Notes: generated by a model not told the origin, from the letters alone. Numbered from the stretch's first letter, positions 35,456 to 46,402 are shown. The stretch: DNA of 64,000 bases from Rhizobium sp. ARZ01 (GCF_014851675.1 NZ_JACVAE010000001.1:1674001-1738000); one strand, 5' to 3'. Numbers and translations: made by a program.

Positions 35456-36508
35456 GTGCCCCTGCGCTTGCGCCGATTGATGGTTCTGGCAACCGCCGCC
35501 CTCGCCTGCACCCTCGTTGTTCCCGCGCGGGCGTCAGATGTCTGCGATGATCTCCAGTCACGCCTGGCGAGCCTGCCCCAGGTGGATATCCCCATCAACG
35601 ATGCCGGAAGTCATTCGTCCCCCGTCGCGCAACTGAGCGCCCAACTGGAACAAGCCAGAGCCGATCTCCGACAACTTGGGTGCAGCACCGGCAGCGTTAC
35701 GGTCTTCAGGACATCAAGTGCGCGCGAATGCAGCGAGATTGCATCCGCCATCGAACGAATGGAACGCAACATCAAGGGTCTCTTCGCAAGACAAGGCGAA
35801 CTTGCTTCCCTTGGAAGCTATCAGGAAGCCCGCGTTCAAATTCTTGCCGAGATCGAGTTGAACGGCTGTCGCGGTGTCGGCAGCTCGGATCCCGACGAGG
35901 CCTATGATCGGGCGACGGCAGATGGATTACCCGACGATGGCTTGGCGACCCGTTACGGCGGCAGCGGTACGCCGGGAGGCCGATTACGCACGGTCTGCGT
36001 GCGAACCTGCGACGGCGGCTTTTTCCCGATGACACAGGGCGCCTCCCCGCTCGACTTTCGTCGAGACCAGCGGGCGTGCGCCAGGATGTGCCCGCAGACG
36101 GAAACCGAGCTCTATTACCAGTCACTCAATTCCCTCGACAGCGGCGAGATGGTTTCCACCGTCACCGGCCGGCTCTACGCGCAACTGCCGACGGCCTTCG
36201 CCTATCGTACGCCTGATTTCTCGAAACCGAGAGACTGCGGGTGTGACCTGTCCGCCTATCATCGGAGCATGCGCAACAACTCGACTAGGACTGGCGCCGG
36301 CGATAGCGCACAGGGCGCGATCAAGGAGAACGTCGGCTCCGTGACGACAATCCGTATGCGACCCGTTGGGCAGGCGAAAACAGCCGACAAGGTTGTCATC
36401 GAACGACCCTATGACCCGGTGAAAGACAAGGTTCGCAACGTCGGCCCCGTGTTCTTGCCAGACCCGGAGGGAGCGATCGATCTGCGCAATCCCGCAGGCC
36501 CGAAGTAG
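35456..36508 (+). CDS. DUF2865-type secreted protein
   Basis: 350 residues from GTG 35456 (an ATG at 35405 adds 17 unlikely residues). A signal peptide (RRLMVLATAALACTLVVPARAS) is followed by a helical region with Cys pairs (DVCDDLQSRL, LRQLGCSTGSV), a conserved block TVCVRTCDGGFFPMTQGASPLDFRRDQRACARMCP, and YRTPDFSKPRDCGCDLSAY. This Cys-rich pattern matches DUF2865, found in Rhizobiales as exported proteins of unknown function. It probably acts in the periplasm. A hairpin (35388-35417) lies just before the start. Confidence 0.78.
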   Translation: MPLRLRRLMVLATAALACTLVVPARASDVCDDLQSRLASLPQVDIPINDAGSHSSPVAQLSAQLEQARADLRQLGCSTGSVTVFRTSSARECSEIASAIERMERNIKGLFARQGELASLGSYQEARVQILAEIELNGCRGVGSSDPDEAYDRATADGLPDDGLATRYGGSGTPGGRLRTVCVRTCDGGFFPMTQGASPLDFRRDQRACARMCPQTETELYYQSLNSLDSGEMVSTVTGRLYAQLPTAFAYRTPDFSKPRDCGCDLSAYHRSMRNNSTRTGAGDSAQGAIKENVGSVTTIRMRPVGQAKTADKVVIERPYDPVKDKVRNVGPVFLPDPEGAIDLRNPAGPK

Positions 36509-36529
36509 ACCTTTTCCGGTCTGGCGCGT

Positions 36530-37482
<953 letters not shown>

Positions 37483-37566
37483 TGATACCTGCGCATGTTG
37501 GAGCCGGCGATGCAAGACCGGCACCGACGGTGACGTGTCGCAGTTGGAGCGTGAGAGACGCGACGG

Positions 37567-39069
37567 TCAGGCCGCTTCGATGTCGCCTTTCGCCTCGCCG
37601 TCACCAGACATCGCAAACACCGCGCGGTTGCGACCGCTGTTCTTGGCGGCGTAAAGGGCTGCGTCTGCCACTACCATGATGTCGTGCACAGTATTTCCGT
37701 GATCGGGGTACGCGGCAATACCTGCGCTGCTGCCGACGCTCAGTATCTGCCCTGCGAACGGGATCGGAACTTGCGCGTCGCGCACCAGCCCATTGGCAAG
37801 ATCGAGGAGATCCTGCCGGTCCACCGCTCCGGGAAGAAATACGGCGAACTCGTCGCCACCAAGGCGCGCCACGATGCCCTTGCTGCCGACCCTGCCCAAG
37901 AACCTGGATGCGACCGTATTCAGCACAGCATCGCCGGCCGCGTGACCATGTCGGTCGTTCACTGCCTTGAACTGATCAAGGTCGATCGCGAAGACCGCGA
38001 ACGGCTCGCCGCCTCCCTTTTCCAGCATATCCTTCAACGTATCATCGAAGCCGGAGCGGTTGAGCAGTCCCGTAAGCGCGTCATGCCGGGCGAGAAAGGC
38101 GTTGCGCGACTCGCTTCGCTGCAGGGCGCGCACCAGCGATGAGAACTTGAATGTGACGAAACCCATGACCACGACGAACATCGCAACCAGGGCCGTGATT
38201 TGAGGCATTGCCATCGACCAGACAAAAGAGCCGGGACGGTTTGGGCGCCACGACGCCGCCATCGGATTGAAAGCATCGCCGCCGACGCCGGTCAGCAAGA
38301 GATCCTTGTCCTCGGTCGTAATCGCAGAAAATCCAAGGTTTTTCAGCCCCAGCCGCCGCTCGGAGTTCGCGAGCATCTTTGCCGAAATCGGCTTGACGGT
38401 TACCAGCAGCACCGGCGTCTTGCGCGCGTCCGGAATGAAGAGCCGCTTGGGGACGACTGATTGCACCACGATGATGCTCATCGTCCCATCGATCATCCGC
38501 ATGCCGGTGACATTGATGTGCGCCAATGCGGGCGATAGCTCATCGCCACTTTCCGGCGGCTTCGCAAGGAGCCAGCCGTCACGCGTACGACGCAACGCCG
38601 CGTAGTAGGCACCCTCGGCCCGTTTGGTGAGATCGCTGACCCAGTAAAGAAGGTTGTCGGCTTCCTTCGCATTGACGACATCGCCGTCGTGGACTGCAAG
38701 GATCGTCTCCTGGCCAGGCTTGGTGAACACCATCCATGAGAAGCCGAAATCACTCCAGAGCCAATCGCGCAACTCCCTGCGGATGAAGTCGTCACTGAAC
38801 GAGCCGTCGCCCAGTTCATCGAAGCTCTTGTCCCAGACGGACATGCCGCTTTGATAGAGCACCACCTGTTCGATCTGGTGGCGGAACTCGTTCTTGACGA
38901 GCGTCTTTTCCGTGCTTGCAACGAAATCATTCGCCTGCCGGCTCGCGTAGTCCAGCACCATGAAATTGGCACAAGCGAAGAGGACGACGATAGCCGCCGC
39001 CGCAAGACCAATCATGATCTTGACGCTGCCCCGGTTCCCAACCGGACTTTCAGCCCCAGCATTCGCCAT
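37567..39069 (-). CDS. CHASE4-GGDEF diguanylate cyclase
   Basis: About 500 residues from ATG 39069 (GGGGA five bases upstream; ATG 39087 adds six). An N-terminal transmembrane helix, a large periplasmic CHASE4-like sensor (about 40-260, with QIEQVVLYQSGMSVWDKSFDEL), a second TM helix near 275-295, then a GGDEF domain with ARHDALTGLLNRSGFDD and active-site RLGGDEF. No EAL domain. The inhibitory RxxD pair upstream of GGDEF is replaced by GSKG, so product feedback may be absent. It makes cyclic-di-GMP, affecting motility and exopolysaccharide. Confidence 0.9.
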   Translation of the reverse strand: MANAGAESPVGNRGSVKIMIGLAAAAIVVLFACANFMVLDYASRQANDFVASTEKTLVKNEFRHQIEQVVLYQSGMSVWDKSFDELGDGSFSDDFIRRELRDWLWSDFGFSWMVFTKPGQETILAVHDGDVVNAKEADNLLYWVSDLTKRAEGAYYAALRRTRDGWLLAKPPESGDELSPALAHINVTGMRMIDGTMSIIVVQSVVPKRLFIPDARKTPVLLVTVKPISAKMLANSERRLGLKNLGFSAITTEDKDLLLTGVGGDAFNPMAASWRPNRPGSFVWSMAMPQITALVAMFVVVMGFVTFKFSSLVRALQRSESRNAFLARHDALTGLLNRSGFDDTLKDMLEKGGGEPFAVFAIDLDQFKAVNDRHGHAAGDAVLNTVASRFLGRVGSKGIVARLGGDEFAVFLPGAVDRQDLLDLANGLVRDAQVPIPFAGQILSVGSSAGIAAYPDHGNTVHDIMVVADAALYAAKNSGRNRAVFAMSGDGEAKGDIEAA

Positions 39070-39245
39070 GTCTTTCCCCACCGACATGCCCGCGGCCCAT
39101 GCCGCCCTATATGTTATTTTTCGGGGATGCTAATGCGAAAGCGGGAATATTCACTTAAGCGGACTGGTTTCCGAAAGCTTAATGGACGTGAGGATTGGGG
39201 AATCAATACCACGAGCAGGCTCGGCAAACACGATGGCCGATTGCA

Positions 39246-40070
39246 TCAGCCTGCGGACTCATAGCGCACGAAGGCAAATTCATCGCCGTCAGGTGACCAA
39301 TTCGGCACATTCATCGTGCCCTGTCCGCCGAACAGGTCGAACAGCACGCGATCATTTCGGCCATCAGCATCCATCAACCGTAATCGGACATGCTGGTCCC
39401 GGGGATGGTCGAAGACACCGGCGTCAAAGGAAAGCACCAGCAAATACCGCCCGCTCGGTGACGGATGAGGGAACCAATCCTCCCACGGGCTGTCGGTGAC
39501 GCGCGCGGCTACACCACCATCCGGCCGAACGCTCCAGATCTGCATGCGGCCGGACCGGCTCGAGTTGAAATAGATTCGCCCGTCTGCGGACCAGTCCGGC
39601 CCGTCATTCTTCCCCTCGCCGAAGGTCAGCCGTCTCTCCTCGCCGCCCTCGATCGGAATTGTATAGATATCAAAGAGATCGCCGCGGATGCCACAGTAGC
39701 AGACGCTCTTTCCGTCCGGTGACCAGCCGTGCCAATAGGACGGCAGATTCGGCGTAACGAGTCTCGGCATTCCGCCTTCGGCCGGCAAAATGTAGATGGC
39801 CGATTTGCCGAACTCCGTCTTGTCGCAAATCGCAAGCCATCGACCGTCCGGCGACAGGCCGTGGTCGTTGTTGCAGCGGACCGCAAATCCCGTATCGATC
39901 GGGACCGGCGGGCGGCCGTCGAGCGGCAACCGGTGGAGCCGCCCGTCACCATTGATGGCCAGTGATTTGCCGTCCCGTGCGAAGTTCGGCGCCTCCACCA
40001 ACTGGTCGGTCTGCCAGACGACGCGCGTCAGTCCTGTCTTGATATTGTGGATCTCAACCGAACTGCGCAT
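39246..40070 (-). CDS. TolB-like WD40/PD40 beta-propeller protein
   Basis: 274 residues with repeated propeller blades of the PD40 type: RDGKSLAINGDGRLHR, LSPDGRWLAICDK, WSPDGKSVCYCG, WSADGRIYFNSSRSGRMQIW, PSPSGRYLLVLS, WSPDGDEFAFVRYE. Unlike TolB it has no signal peptide or N-terminal domain, so it is probably cytoplasmic. Function unknown. It follows nadE by 20 bases on the same strand and may be co-transcribed. Confidence 0.82.
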   Translation of the reverse strand: MRSSVEIHNIKTGLTRVVWQTDQLVEAPNFARDGKSLAINGDGRLHRLPLDGRPPVPIDTGFAVRCNNDHGLSPDGRWLAICDKTEFGKSAIYILPAEGGMPRLVTPNLPSYWHGWSPDGKSVCYCGIRGDLFDIYTIPIEGGEERRLTFGEGKNDGPDWSADGRIYFNSSRSGRMQIWSVRPDGGVAARVTDSPWEDWFPHPSPSGRYLLVLSFDAGVFDHPRDQHVRLRLMDADGRNDRVLFDLFGGQGTMNVPNWSPDGDEFAFVRYESAG

Positions 40071-40090
40071 CGTCGTTTGCCCCCTTTTTG

Positions 40091-41764
40091 TCAGCGATCA
40101 CGGAAGCGGTTGGTGATCGGATAGCGCCTGTCGCGACCAAAATTCTTCTTCGTGATCTTCACGCCGGGTGCCGATTGCCGGCGCTTGTATTCAGCTATGT
40201 AGAGCAGATGCTCGATCCGATGGACGGTCGCTTCGTCATGACCCCGCGCGACGATCTCTTCGGTACCCATCTCGTTTTCAACGAGGCACTCCAGTATATC
40301 GTCCAGGATCGGGTACGGCGGCAGCGAATCCTGGTCGGTCTGGTTCGGGCGCAATTCGGCGGAAGGCGCCTTATCGATGATGTTCTTCGGGATCACCTCG
40401 CCGGATGGGCCGAGCACACCAGGCGGCACGGTCGTGTTTCGCCAGCGTGACAAGGCGTAGACCTGCATCTTGTAGAGGTCCTTGATCGGATTGAAGCCGC
40501 CGTTCATGTCACCATAGAGCGTCGCGTAGCCAACCGACATCTCGGACTTGTTTCCGGTCGTCACCACCATCGAGCCAAATTTGTTCGAGATCGCCATCAG
40601 GATGGTGCCACGAGCGCGGCTCTGCAGATTCTCCTCGGTGATGCCGGACTCGGTGCCTTCGAACAGATCTGATAGGGCATCCATGAAGCCGGTGACCGGC
40701 GCTTCTATCGGCACGATGTCATAGCGGCATCCAAGCGCTTTCGCGCAGGCCGCGGCATCGCTCAGCGACTCTTTCGAAGTGTAGCGATAGGGCAGCATCA
40801 CGCAGCGCACGCGCTCCTCTCCAAGCGCGTCGACCGCGATCGCCGCGCAAATCGCCGAATCGATACCGCCGGAAAGGCCGAGGATCACGTTCTTGAAACC
40901 GTTCTTGTTGACATAGTCGCGGAAGCCCAGAACGCACGCGCGGTAGTCGGCCTCTTCCTGCTCGGGCAGCTTGGACATCGGCCCGCCATCGCAGCGCCAG
41001 ATGCCGTTCTCCTTCTTCCAGGTGACGAGTGCGATCGTCTCTTCGAACTGGCTCATCTGGAAGGCCAGCGACTTGTCGGCGTTCAGGCCGAAGCTCGCTC
41101 CGTCGAACACCAGTTCATCCTGTCCGCCAAGCTGATTGGCAAAGACCATCGGCAAGCCGGTCTCGATCACCTGCCGCAACGCCACCTGATAGCGCACGTC
41201 GACCTTGCCGCGATAGTAGGGCGAACCGTTCGGCACGAGCAGGATTTCCGCTCCGCTTTCCGCCAGCGTCTCGCAAACGCCCATCTCGTTCCAGATCTCC
41301 TCGCAGATCGGAATTCCGAGCCGGACGCCACGAAAGTTGACCGGTCCAGGCATGGCGCCTTCGACGAAGACGCGCTTCTCGTCGAATTCTCCGTAGTTCG
41401 GCAAGTCGAGCTTATCGCGGAAAACGAGAATCCTGCCCCCATCGAGGACGGCGACCGAATTGTGTCGTCCGGTCACACCCTGCCGGGGAAAACCGACAAC
41501 GACCCCGGGCCCGCCATCGGCGGTATCGGCGGCCAGCGCGTCGATTGCCGCATGGCACGCCTTCAGGAACGCAGGCTTCAACACGAGATCTTCCGGCGGA
41601 TAGCCGGAAATGAAGAGCTCCGTCAAAAGCAGCAGGTCCGCCCCTTGGCGCGCGGCATCGGCGCGCGCTTCACGTGCCTTGGCCAGATTGCCGGCAACGT
41701 CCCCCACCGTCGGATTGAGCTGCGCAACCGCAATGCGGAGTGTCGTCCTGTTGTTATCGGTCAT
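40091..41764 (-). CDS. nadE: Glutamine-dependent NAD+ synthetase
   Basis: 557 residues. The N-terminal carbon-nitrogen hydrolase (glutaminase) domain has the catalytic Glu in LLLTELFISGYPPEDL, Lys in VFRDKLDLPNYG and Cys in LGIPICEEIWN. The C-terminal synthetase domain has the PP-loop LGLSGGIDSAICAAIAVDALG and the conserved MVVTTGNKSEMSVGYATLYGDMNGGFNPI. It amidates nicotinic acid adenine dinucleotide using glutamine nitrogen. Full length and intact. Confidence 0.95.
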   Translation of the reverse strand: MTDNNRTTLRIAVAQLNPTVGDVAGNLAKAREARADAARQGADLLLLTELFISGYPPEDLVLKPAFLKACHAAIDALAADTADGGPGVVVGFPRQGVTGRHNSVAVLDGGRILVFRDKLDLPNYGEFDEKRVFVEGAMPGPVNFRGVRLGIPICEEIWNEMGVCETLAESGAEILLVPNGSPYYRGKVDVRYQVALRQVIETGLPMVFANQLGGQDELVFDGASFGLNADKSLAFQMSQFEETIALVTWKKENGIWRCDGGPMSKLPEQEEADYRACVLGFRDYVNKNGFKNVILGLSGGIDSAICAAIAVDALGEERVRCVMLPYRYTSKESLSDAAACAKALGCRYDIVPIEAPVTGFMDALSDLFEGTESGITEENLQSRARGTILMAISNKFGSMVVTTGNKSEMSVGYATLYGDMNGGFNPIKDLYKMQVYALSRWRNTTVPPGVLGPSGEVIPKNIIDKAPSAELRPNQTDQDSLPPYPILDDILECLVENEMGTEEIVARGHDEATVHRIEHLLYIAEYKRRQSAPGVKITKKNFGRDRRYPITNRFRDR

Positions 41765-42024
41765 TTCCGTCCTCGATCAGCCCTCGCCCCCAACGTTAGA
41801 TCGGGCCTCAGGATGCTCTTTAGAGCATGACGGACGGTTTGAAAATGAAGGGTATTTGGTTTCTGTGAGGTCCCGCGGTCAAGTGCCTGAAATCGGCCAT
41901 TTGCCTGGCCATCAAGCGGGATAGATCGCGACTGGAGTCGCCGCCACGGTAACCATTCATCCCCTGTTCAAGATGACAGGGATATGACAAGTGAATAAAA
42001 CTTTTATGAAGCCTGGAGTAGTGC

Positions 42025-43953
42025 GTGACCCTTGTAAGTTCTGCCGTGGCGACGACCGCCGTCGAGAAGGGATTTGCCGCCGAGTCAGGCCGCCCCGCCC
42101 GTCTCGCCAAGACAATGACGATGGTTGGTTCCGTCGGCCTCACGTTCCTCCTCGCCGTCGTGACCGTCGCCGTTGTCGAACTGATCACGCGCAAATCAAC
42201 CGGTGACACGGTTACCTTTCTGACGACCTATGCACAGCCCGGCTGGACCACCTGCGCCCTGTTTCTTCTTGCATTCCTCGGCTTTGACGCGTTAATCGGC
42301 CGCCAGCACAAGGCGGTGCTGGTGCTTGCGCCAATCGCGGTCCTGCTTGCCTTCGTCTCTGAGCAGAAGCAGATCTTCCTGACCGATCCGCTGTACCCTA
42401 CCGACCTTCTATTTGGCCGTCAGATCATGGAACTGATGCCGGCGCTGGTTCGTGACCGGCCATGGACAGCTGCGTTCGTGGCGATCGGGTCCGTGTCTGC
42501 GATAGCTGCGCTTGTTTCGGTCTGGGTCCTCGCCTGGAAGCGCTTCCGTCCGCTGACCTTGAAAGAGCGTGCCCTCCGACTGGCAATCGCCGTACCGCTG
42601 CTCACCGGCTTCGCCTCGATCATGGACTACAACCAGTTCTCCTGGGTTCGTGACCGCCTCAACGTCTTCCCGATCATGTGGGACCAGACGGAAAACTACC
42701 GGCACAACGGCTTCATGCTCGCCTTTGCGATCAACTTGCCGATGGCGAACGTCAAGGCGCCCGCCGGCTATTCGGCCGATGCGATCGACCACATCTATCA
42801 GGAGCCCCTTCCGGCCGGCACCAGCCATCGCAGCAAGCCTGACGTGATCGTCGTCATGAGCGAGTCGCTTTGGGACCCGACGCGTTTGAAGAACGTGAAG
42901 CTCACCCCGGACCCGATGCCCGTAGTCCGACAGAATACCACCGGTGCTGTCTTCTCGCCGGAATTCGGTGGCCTGACGGCGAATGTGGAGTTCGAGGCTC
43001 TGACCGGCTTCTCCAATGCCTTCCTGCCGACGGGCAGCATTCCCTACCAGCAGTACGTGCGTGATCCGATCCCTTCGCTTGCGACCTTCTTCCGCGGCGA
43101 AGGCTATACGGCGCGCGCCATCCATCCGTTCGCCGGCTGGTTCTGGAACCGCACATCCGTCTACCAATCGTTCGGCTTCGAGACCTTCCGCACGGAAGAG
43201 ACGATGCCGGTCATGAGCAAGCGGGGCATCTTCACCTCCGACGAGGCGTTGACGAAGGAGATCATCCGCCAGGCCGACGCGCAGCAGGACCCGTTCTTCT
43301 TCTTCACGGTAACGCTGCAGGGCCACGGCCCCTATGAGCCGAACCGTTACGCGAAGAACACCATCAAGGTTGAAGGCAATCTGCCCTTGGCCGATCAGCA
43401 GGCGCTTTCCACCTACGCCCAAGGCGTGAAGGAAGCGGATGACAGCCTGAAGACGCTGATGGACTGGGCCAGCAACCGCGACCGCGAGACCATCATCGTC
43501 GTCTTCGGCGATCACCTGCCGCCGCTGAACACCGTCTACACCTCCGCCGGCTACATGAACGATGTCACGGCTGCCCGCCGGGCCTCTGTCGAGCAGATGA
43601 AGCGCGAGCACGAGACACCGCTCATCGTCTGGTCCAACAAGACCGGCGTTAAGGAAGATATCGGCACGATCAGCCCGGCGCTGCTGCCCTACCACATCCT
43701 CACCCAGGCGGGCTTCGAGCATCCCTACTACACGGGCTTTCTCGGCCGCGTTCAGCAGCGCTACGACATCGTCGACCGCTACCAGCTGATCGGCAATGAC
43801 GGGAAGGCAACAGCTGACTGGTCGCGCAAGAAGAACATCGACCCGCTCATTCGCGACTATCGCTTCCTGCAGCACGACATCCTGTTCGGGAAGCGCCGCG
43901 GGTTGGAGCGCTTCTTCCCGGCCCATGCGGGTGTCGTCGGCGCAGCATCCTGA
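42025..43953 (+). CDS. LTA synthase-family phosphoglycerol/phosphoethanolamine transferase
   Basis: 642 residues from GTG 42025 (GGAG six bases upstream). Five N-terminal membrane helices (within 1-200) are followed by an extracytoplasmic sulfatase-fold domain: VIVVMSESLWDP (metal Glu), EFGGLTANVEFEALTG (nucleophile Thr), VTLQGHGPYE and VVFGDHLPP (metal Asp/His). These enzymes transfer phosphoglycerol or phosphoethanolamine from lipids. In rhizobia a related protein, CgmB, decorates cyclic beta-glucans; this could be that enzyme or a paralogue. Single gene between nadE and a terminator. Confidence 0.85.
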   Translation: MTLVSSAVATTAVEKGFAAESGRPARLAKTMTMVGSVGLTFLLAVVTVAVVELITRKSTGDTVTFLTTYAQPGWTTCALFLLAFLGFDALIGRQHKAVLVLAPIAVLLAFVSEQKQIFLTDPLYPTDLLFGRQIMELMPALVRDRPWTAAFVAIGSVSAIAALVSVWVLAWKRFRPLTLKERALRLAIAVPLLTGFASIMDYNQFSWVRDRLNVFPIMWDQTENYRHNGFMLAFAINLPMANVKAPAGYSADAIDHIYQEPLPAGTSHRSKPDVIVVMSESLWDPTRLKNVKLTPDPMPVVRQNTTGAVFSPEFGGLTANVEFEALTGFSNAFLPTGSIPYQQYVRDPIPSLATFFRGEGYTARAIHPFAGWFWNRTSVYQSFGFETFRTEETMPVMSKRGIFTSDEALTKEIIRQADAQQDPFFFFTVTLQGHGPYEPNRYAKNTIKVEGNLPLADQQALSTYAQGVKEADDSLKTLMDWASNRDRETIIVVFGDHLPPLNTVYTSAGYMNDVTAARRASVEQMKREHETPLIVWSNKTGVKEDIGTISPALLPYHILTQAGFEHPYYTGFLGRVQQRYDIVDRYQLIGNDGKATADWSRKKNIDPLIRDYRFLQHDILFGKRRGLERFFPAHAGVVGAAS

Positions 43954-43980
43954 CAAGCGTGTCCAGCAACGGCATAAAAA

Positions 43981-44014
43981 ACCCTCGCTCTCCGCAGGAC
44001 AGCGAGGGTTTTTC
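43981..44014. terminator. Bidirectional intrinsic terminator
   Basis: ACCCTCGCT pairs with AGCGAGGGT across an 11-base loop. Plus-strand TTTTT follows, and on the minus strand the preceding A-run (AAAAAA at 43977) gives a T-run. It separates the transferase gene from the convergent aldo/keto reductase gene. Confidence 0.9.
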
Positions 44015-44034
44015 TACACGCCAGGGACCTTCGA

Positions 44035-45066
44035 CTATTCGAGTTCGGCCGACCGGGCCCAGAGGTTGATGTCTGCCTCACGCGCATAACGGTCGATTTC
44101 CGCAAGTTCCTCGGCAGTAAAATCTGGCTTCTTGAGCGCATTGACGCAATCGACAATCTGCGAAGAACGGCTGGCGCCAATCAGGGCCGAGGTGATCCGT
44201 CCACCGCGAAGAACCCAAGCGATCGCCATCTGCGCCAGCGTCTGGCCCCGTCTCTCGGCGATCTCGCTGAGTTTGCGGATATTGTCGATGATCTCCGGAC
44301 GGATGAAATCCTTCTTGAGGAAATGGTTTTGGGCCGCGCGGCTGTCGCCCGGAATGCCGCCGAGATACTTCGCAGTCAGCATTCCCTGCGCGAGCGGCGA
44401 GAACACGATCGATCCGATGCCGAGTTCCTCGAGTGTATCGACAAGTCCGTCCTGCTCGATCCAGCGGTTCAGCATCGAATAGCTCGGCTGGTGGATCAGG
44501 CAGGGCGTGCCGAGATCCTTCAGGATCGCCGCCGCCTCGCGCGTACGCTGCGAATTGTAGGACGAGATGCCGACGTATAGGGCACGGCCCGAACGCACGA
44601 TATGATCGAGTGCCGCGCAGGTCTCTTCGAGCGGCGTGTCGGGGTCGAAGCGGTGCGAATAGAAGATGTCGACATAGTCGAGACCCATCCGCTTCAGGCT
44701 CTGATCACAGGAGGCGATCAGGTATTTGCGGCTGCCCCACTCGCCGTAGGGACCGGGCCACATGTCATAGCCGGCCTTGGATGAGATGATCAGTTCATCC
44801 CGCAGACCGGGGAAATCGGTGCGCAGGATCTCGCCGAAGGCCGTCTCGGCCGAGCCGGGGGGCGGGCCGTAATTGTTGGCGAGGTCGAAATGGGTGACGC
44901 CGAGGTCGAAGGCGGTGCGGCACATCTCGACCTTCCGCTCGTGCGGCGTATCACCGCCGAAATTGTGCCACAGGCCGAGAGAGACGGCCGGCAGTTTCAA
45001 GCCGGAGCGTCCGACGCGGTTGTATTTCATGGTGTCGTAGCGGTTTTCCGCAGGCTGCCAGGCCAT
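44035..45066 (-). CDS. Aldo/keto reductase (YghZ-type, L-glyceraldehyde 3-phosphate reductase)
   Basis: 343 residues with the TIM-barrel AKR fold: THFDLANNYGPPPGSAE, KAGYDMWPGPYGEWGSRKYLIASCDQSLKRMGLDYVDIFYSHRFD, catalytic Tyr in NNYG, Lys in SSKAGYD, His in YSHRFD. The length and these motifs match YghZ. It probably reduces a sugar-derived aldehyde with NADPH. It is last in the minus-strand carbohydrate gene series, so it may process a product of beta-mannoside catabolism, or serve detoxification. Confidence 0.88.
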   Translation of the reverse strand: MAWQPAENRYDTMKYNRVGRSGLKLPAVSLGLWHNFGGDTPHERKVEMCRTAFDLGVTHFDLANNYGPPPGSAETAFGEILRTDFPGLRDELIISSKAGYDMWPGPYGEWGSRKYLIASCDQSLKRMGLDYVDIFYSHRFDPDTPLEETCAALDHIVRSGRALYVGISSYNSQRTREAAAILKDLGTPCLIHQPSYSMLNRWIEQDGLVDTLEELGIGSIVFSPLAQGMLTAKYLGGIPGDSRAAQNHFLKKDFIRPEIIDNIRKLSEIAERRGQTLAQMAIAWVLRGGRITSALIGASRSSQIVDCVNALKKPDFTAEELAEIDRYAREADINLWARSAELE

Positions 45067-45172
45067 GATGATCTTCCTCTGCTATCATACGGGCGGGAAT
45101 GGATACTCCCGCCCGGGCACCTCTCACAAGGGGCAACTGCAACGTTTGTGGCGCGGCACCCTCTACCGGTCC

Positions 45173-46402
45173 TTAAGCTTCTGCCCGTGCACGTGATTTC
45201 TGCGGCACCGCTTTCGCCTTGGGAGGCGTCGTCGCCTTCTTCTTCGGCTTAGAACCAGCATTGCGCAGCAATGCGCGCGCCTCCTCGATGCCGAAAGCGG
45301 CTGGCTGGGTACATGTAGTGTTAAGCTCGATGAAACGCCCCTCCTCCCCGGACCTCAGGATGGACACCATGACGTCAACGCCGTGCAATGCACGCTCCAG
45401 CGAGCAGCGGGCGTCCCGCCCCTCCAGGATCGCATTCGCCATATCGGCCAGACCGGCTGTGCGATAGTTCGCTCTCGGGCCACCGGGGTGGATCTGGTTG
45501 TCGACGGCGAAGGGATGATCCCACATCTTGAGCGGTGCGATTTCCTTGTTCCGACCGCTTGCTTCGACCACACCGCCGAAGAAGTTCGGATCGGGCACGA
45601 AGATCGATCCTTCCGTGCCGTAGAGCTCGATCGGCGCATGGCGATGCGACCAGACATCCCAGCTCGCGCCGAGCGTGATCGTGGCGCCGCTATGGAACTC
45701 CAGAAGCGCATGGATTGTCGTTGGCGTCTTGACCGGGATCACCTCGCCCGCGCGCGGCTGGCTGGTAATCGTACGGGTATCCGATGCCATGGAACTCAGT
45801 GCCGCCACGCGCTTCACCGGACCGATGAGATTGACCAGATCCGCGATGTAGTAGGGCCCGAGATCGAGCACCGGGCCACCGCCCGGCAGGAAGAAGAAGT
45901 CCGGGTTCGGATGCCACATCTCCATGCCCGGGCTCATCACATGGCAGGTACCCGACGTGATCCGCCCGATCTTGCCGGCGTCCACATGGGCGCGGGCAAG
46001 CTGATGCGCGCCGCCGAGGAAGGTATCCGGCGCGCACCCGACTGAAAGCCCCTTTTCCCTGGCGATCCGCCGCAGTTCCTCGCCCTGCTCCAGCGACAGC
46101 ACCAGCGGCTTTTCCGAGTAGACATGCTTGCCCGCTTCGAGGATCGCCCGGGAGACGGAATAATGGGCGTCAGGGATCGTCAGGTTGACGACGATGTCGA
46201 CCGCCGGATTGGCGAGCAACGCCTCGATCGTCTGTGCCTCGACCTTGAATTCGGCGGCCCGGGCCTCGGCCGCCGCCATGTTGATGTCCGCGCAGGCGAC
46301 AACCTTGATGCCCCTGAAGAGCGGCGCCAGCGAGAAATAGGTGGTGGAGATGTTGCCGCATCCGATGATGCCGACACCGAGTTCCTTGGTCATGTCCTTC
46401 AT
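45173..46402 (-). CDS. Gfo/Idh/MocA-family sugar oxidoreductase
   Basis: 409 residues. The N-terminal Rossmann domain has GVGIIGCGNISTTYFS, then VNLTIPDAHYSVSRAILEAGKHVYSEKPLVL, which carries the EKP catalytic Lys. The C-terminal domain follows with GGGPVLDLGPYYIADLV. Such enzymes use NAD(P) on sugars or inositols. The C-terminus ends in a basic Lys/Ala/Pro tail (SKPKKKATTPPKAKAVPQ) beyond the fold. In the operon it would act on a mannose-like product. Confidence 0.88.
   Translation of the reverse strand: MKDMTKELGVGIIGCGNISTTYFSLAPLFRGIKVVACADINMAAAEARAAEFKVEAQTIEALLANPAVDIVVNLTIPDAHYSVSRAILEAGKHVYSEKPLVLSLEQGEELRRIAREKGLSVGCAPDTFLGGAHQLARAHVDAGKIGRITSGTCHVMSPGMEMWHPNPDFFFLPGGGPVLDLGPYYIADLVNLIGPVKRVAALSSMASDTRTITSQPRAGEVIPVKTPTTIHALLEFHSGATITLGASWDVWSHRHAPIELYGTEGSIFVPDPNFFGGVVEASGRNKEIAPLKMWDHPFAVDNQIHPGGPRANYRTAGLADMANAILEGRDARCSLERALHGVDVMVSILRSGEEGRFIELNTTCTQPAAFGIEEARALLRNAGSKPKKKATTPPKAKAVPQKSRARAEA

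Noticed and set aside
42409..43956. 515-residue frame opposite the LTA-synthase gene
   Set aside because: Antisense shadow of an intact conserved gene.
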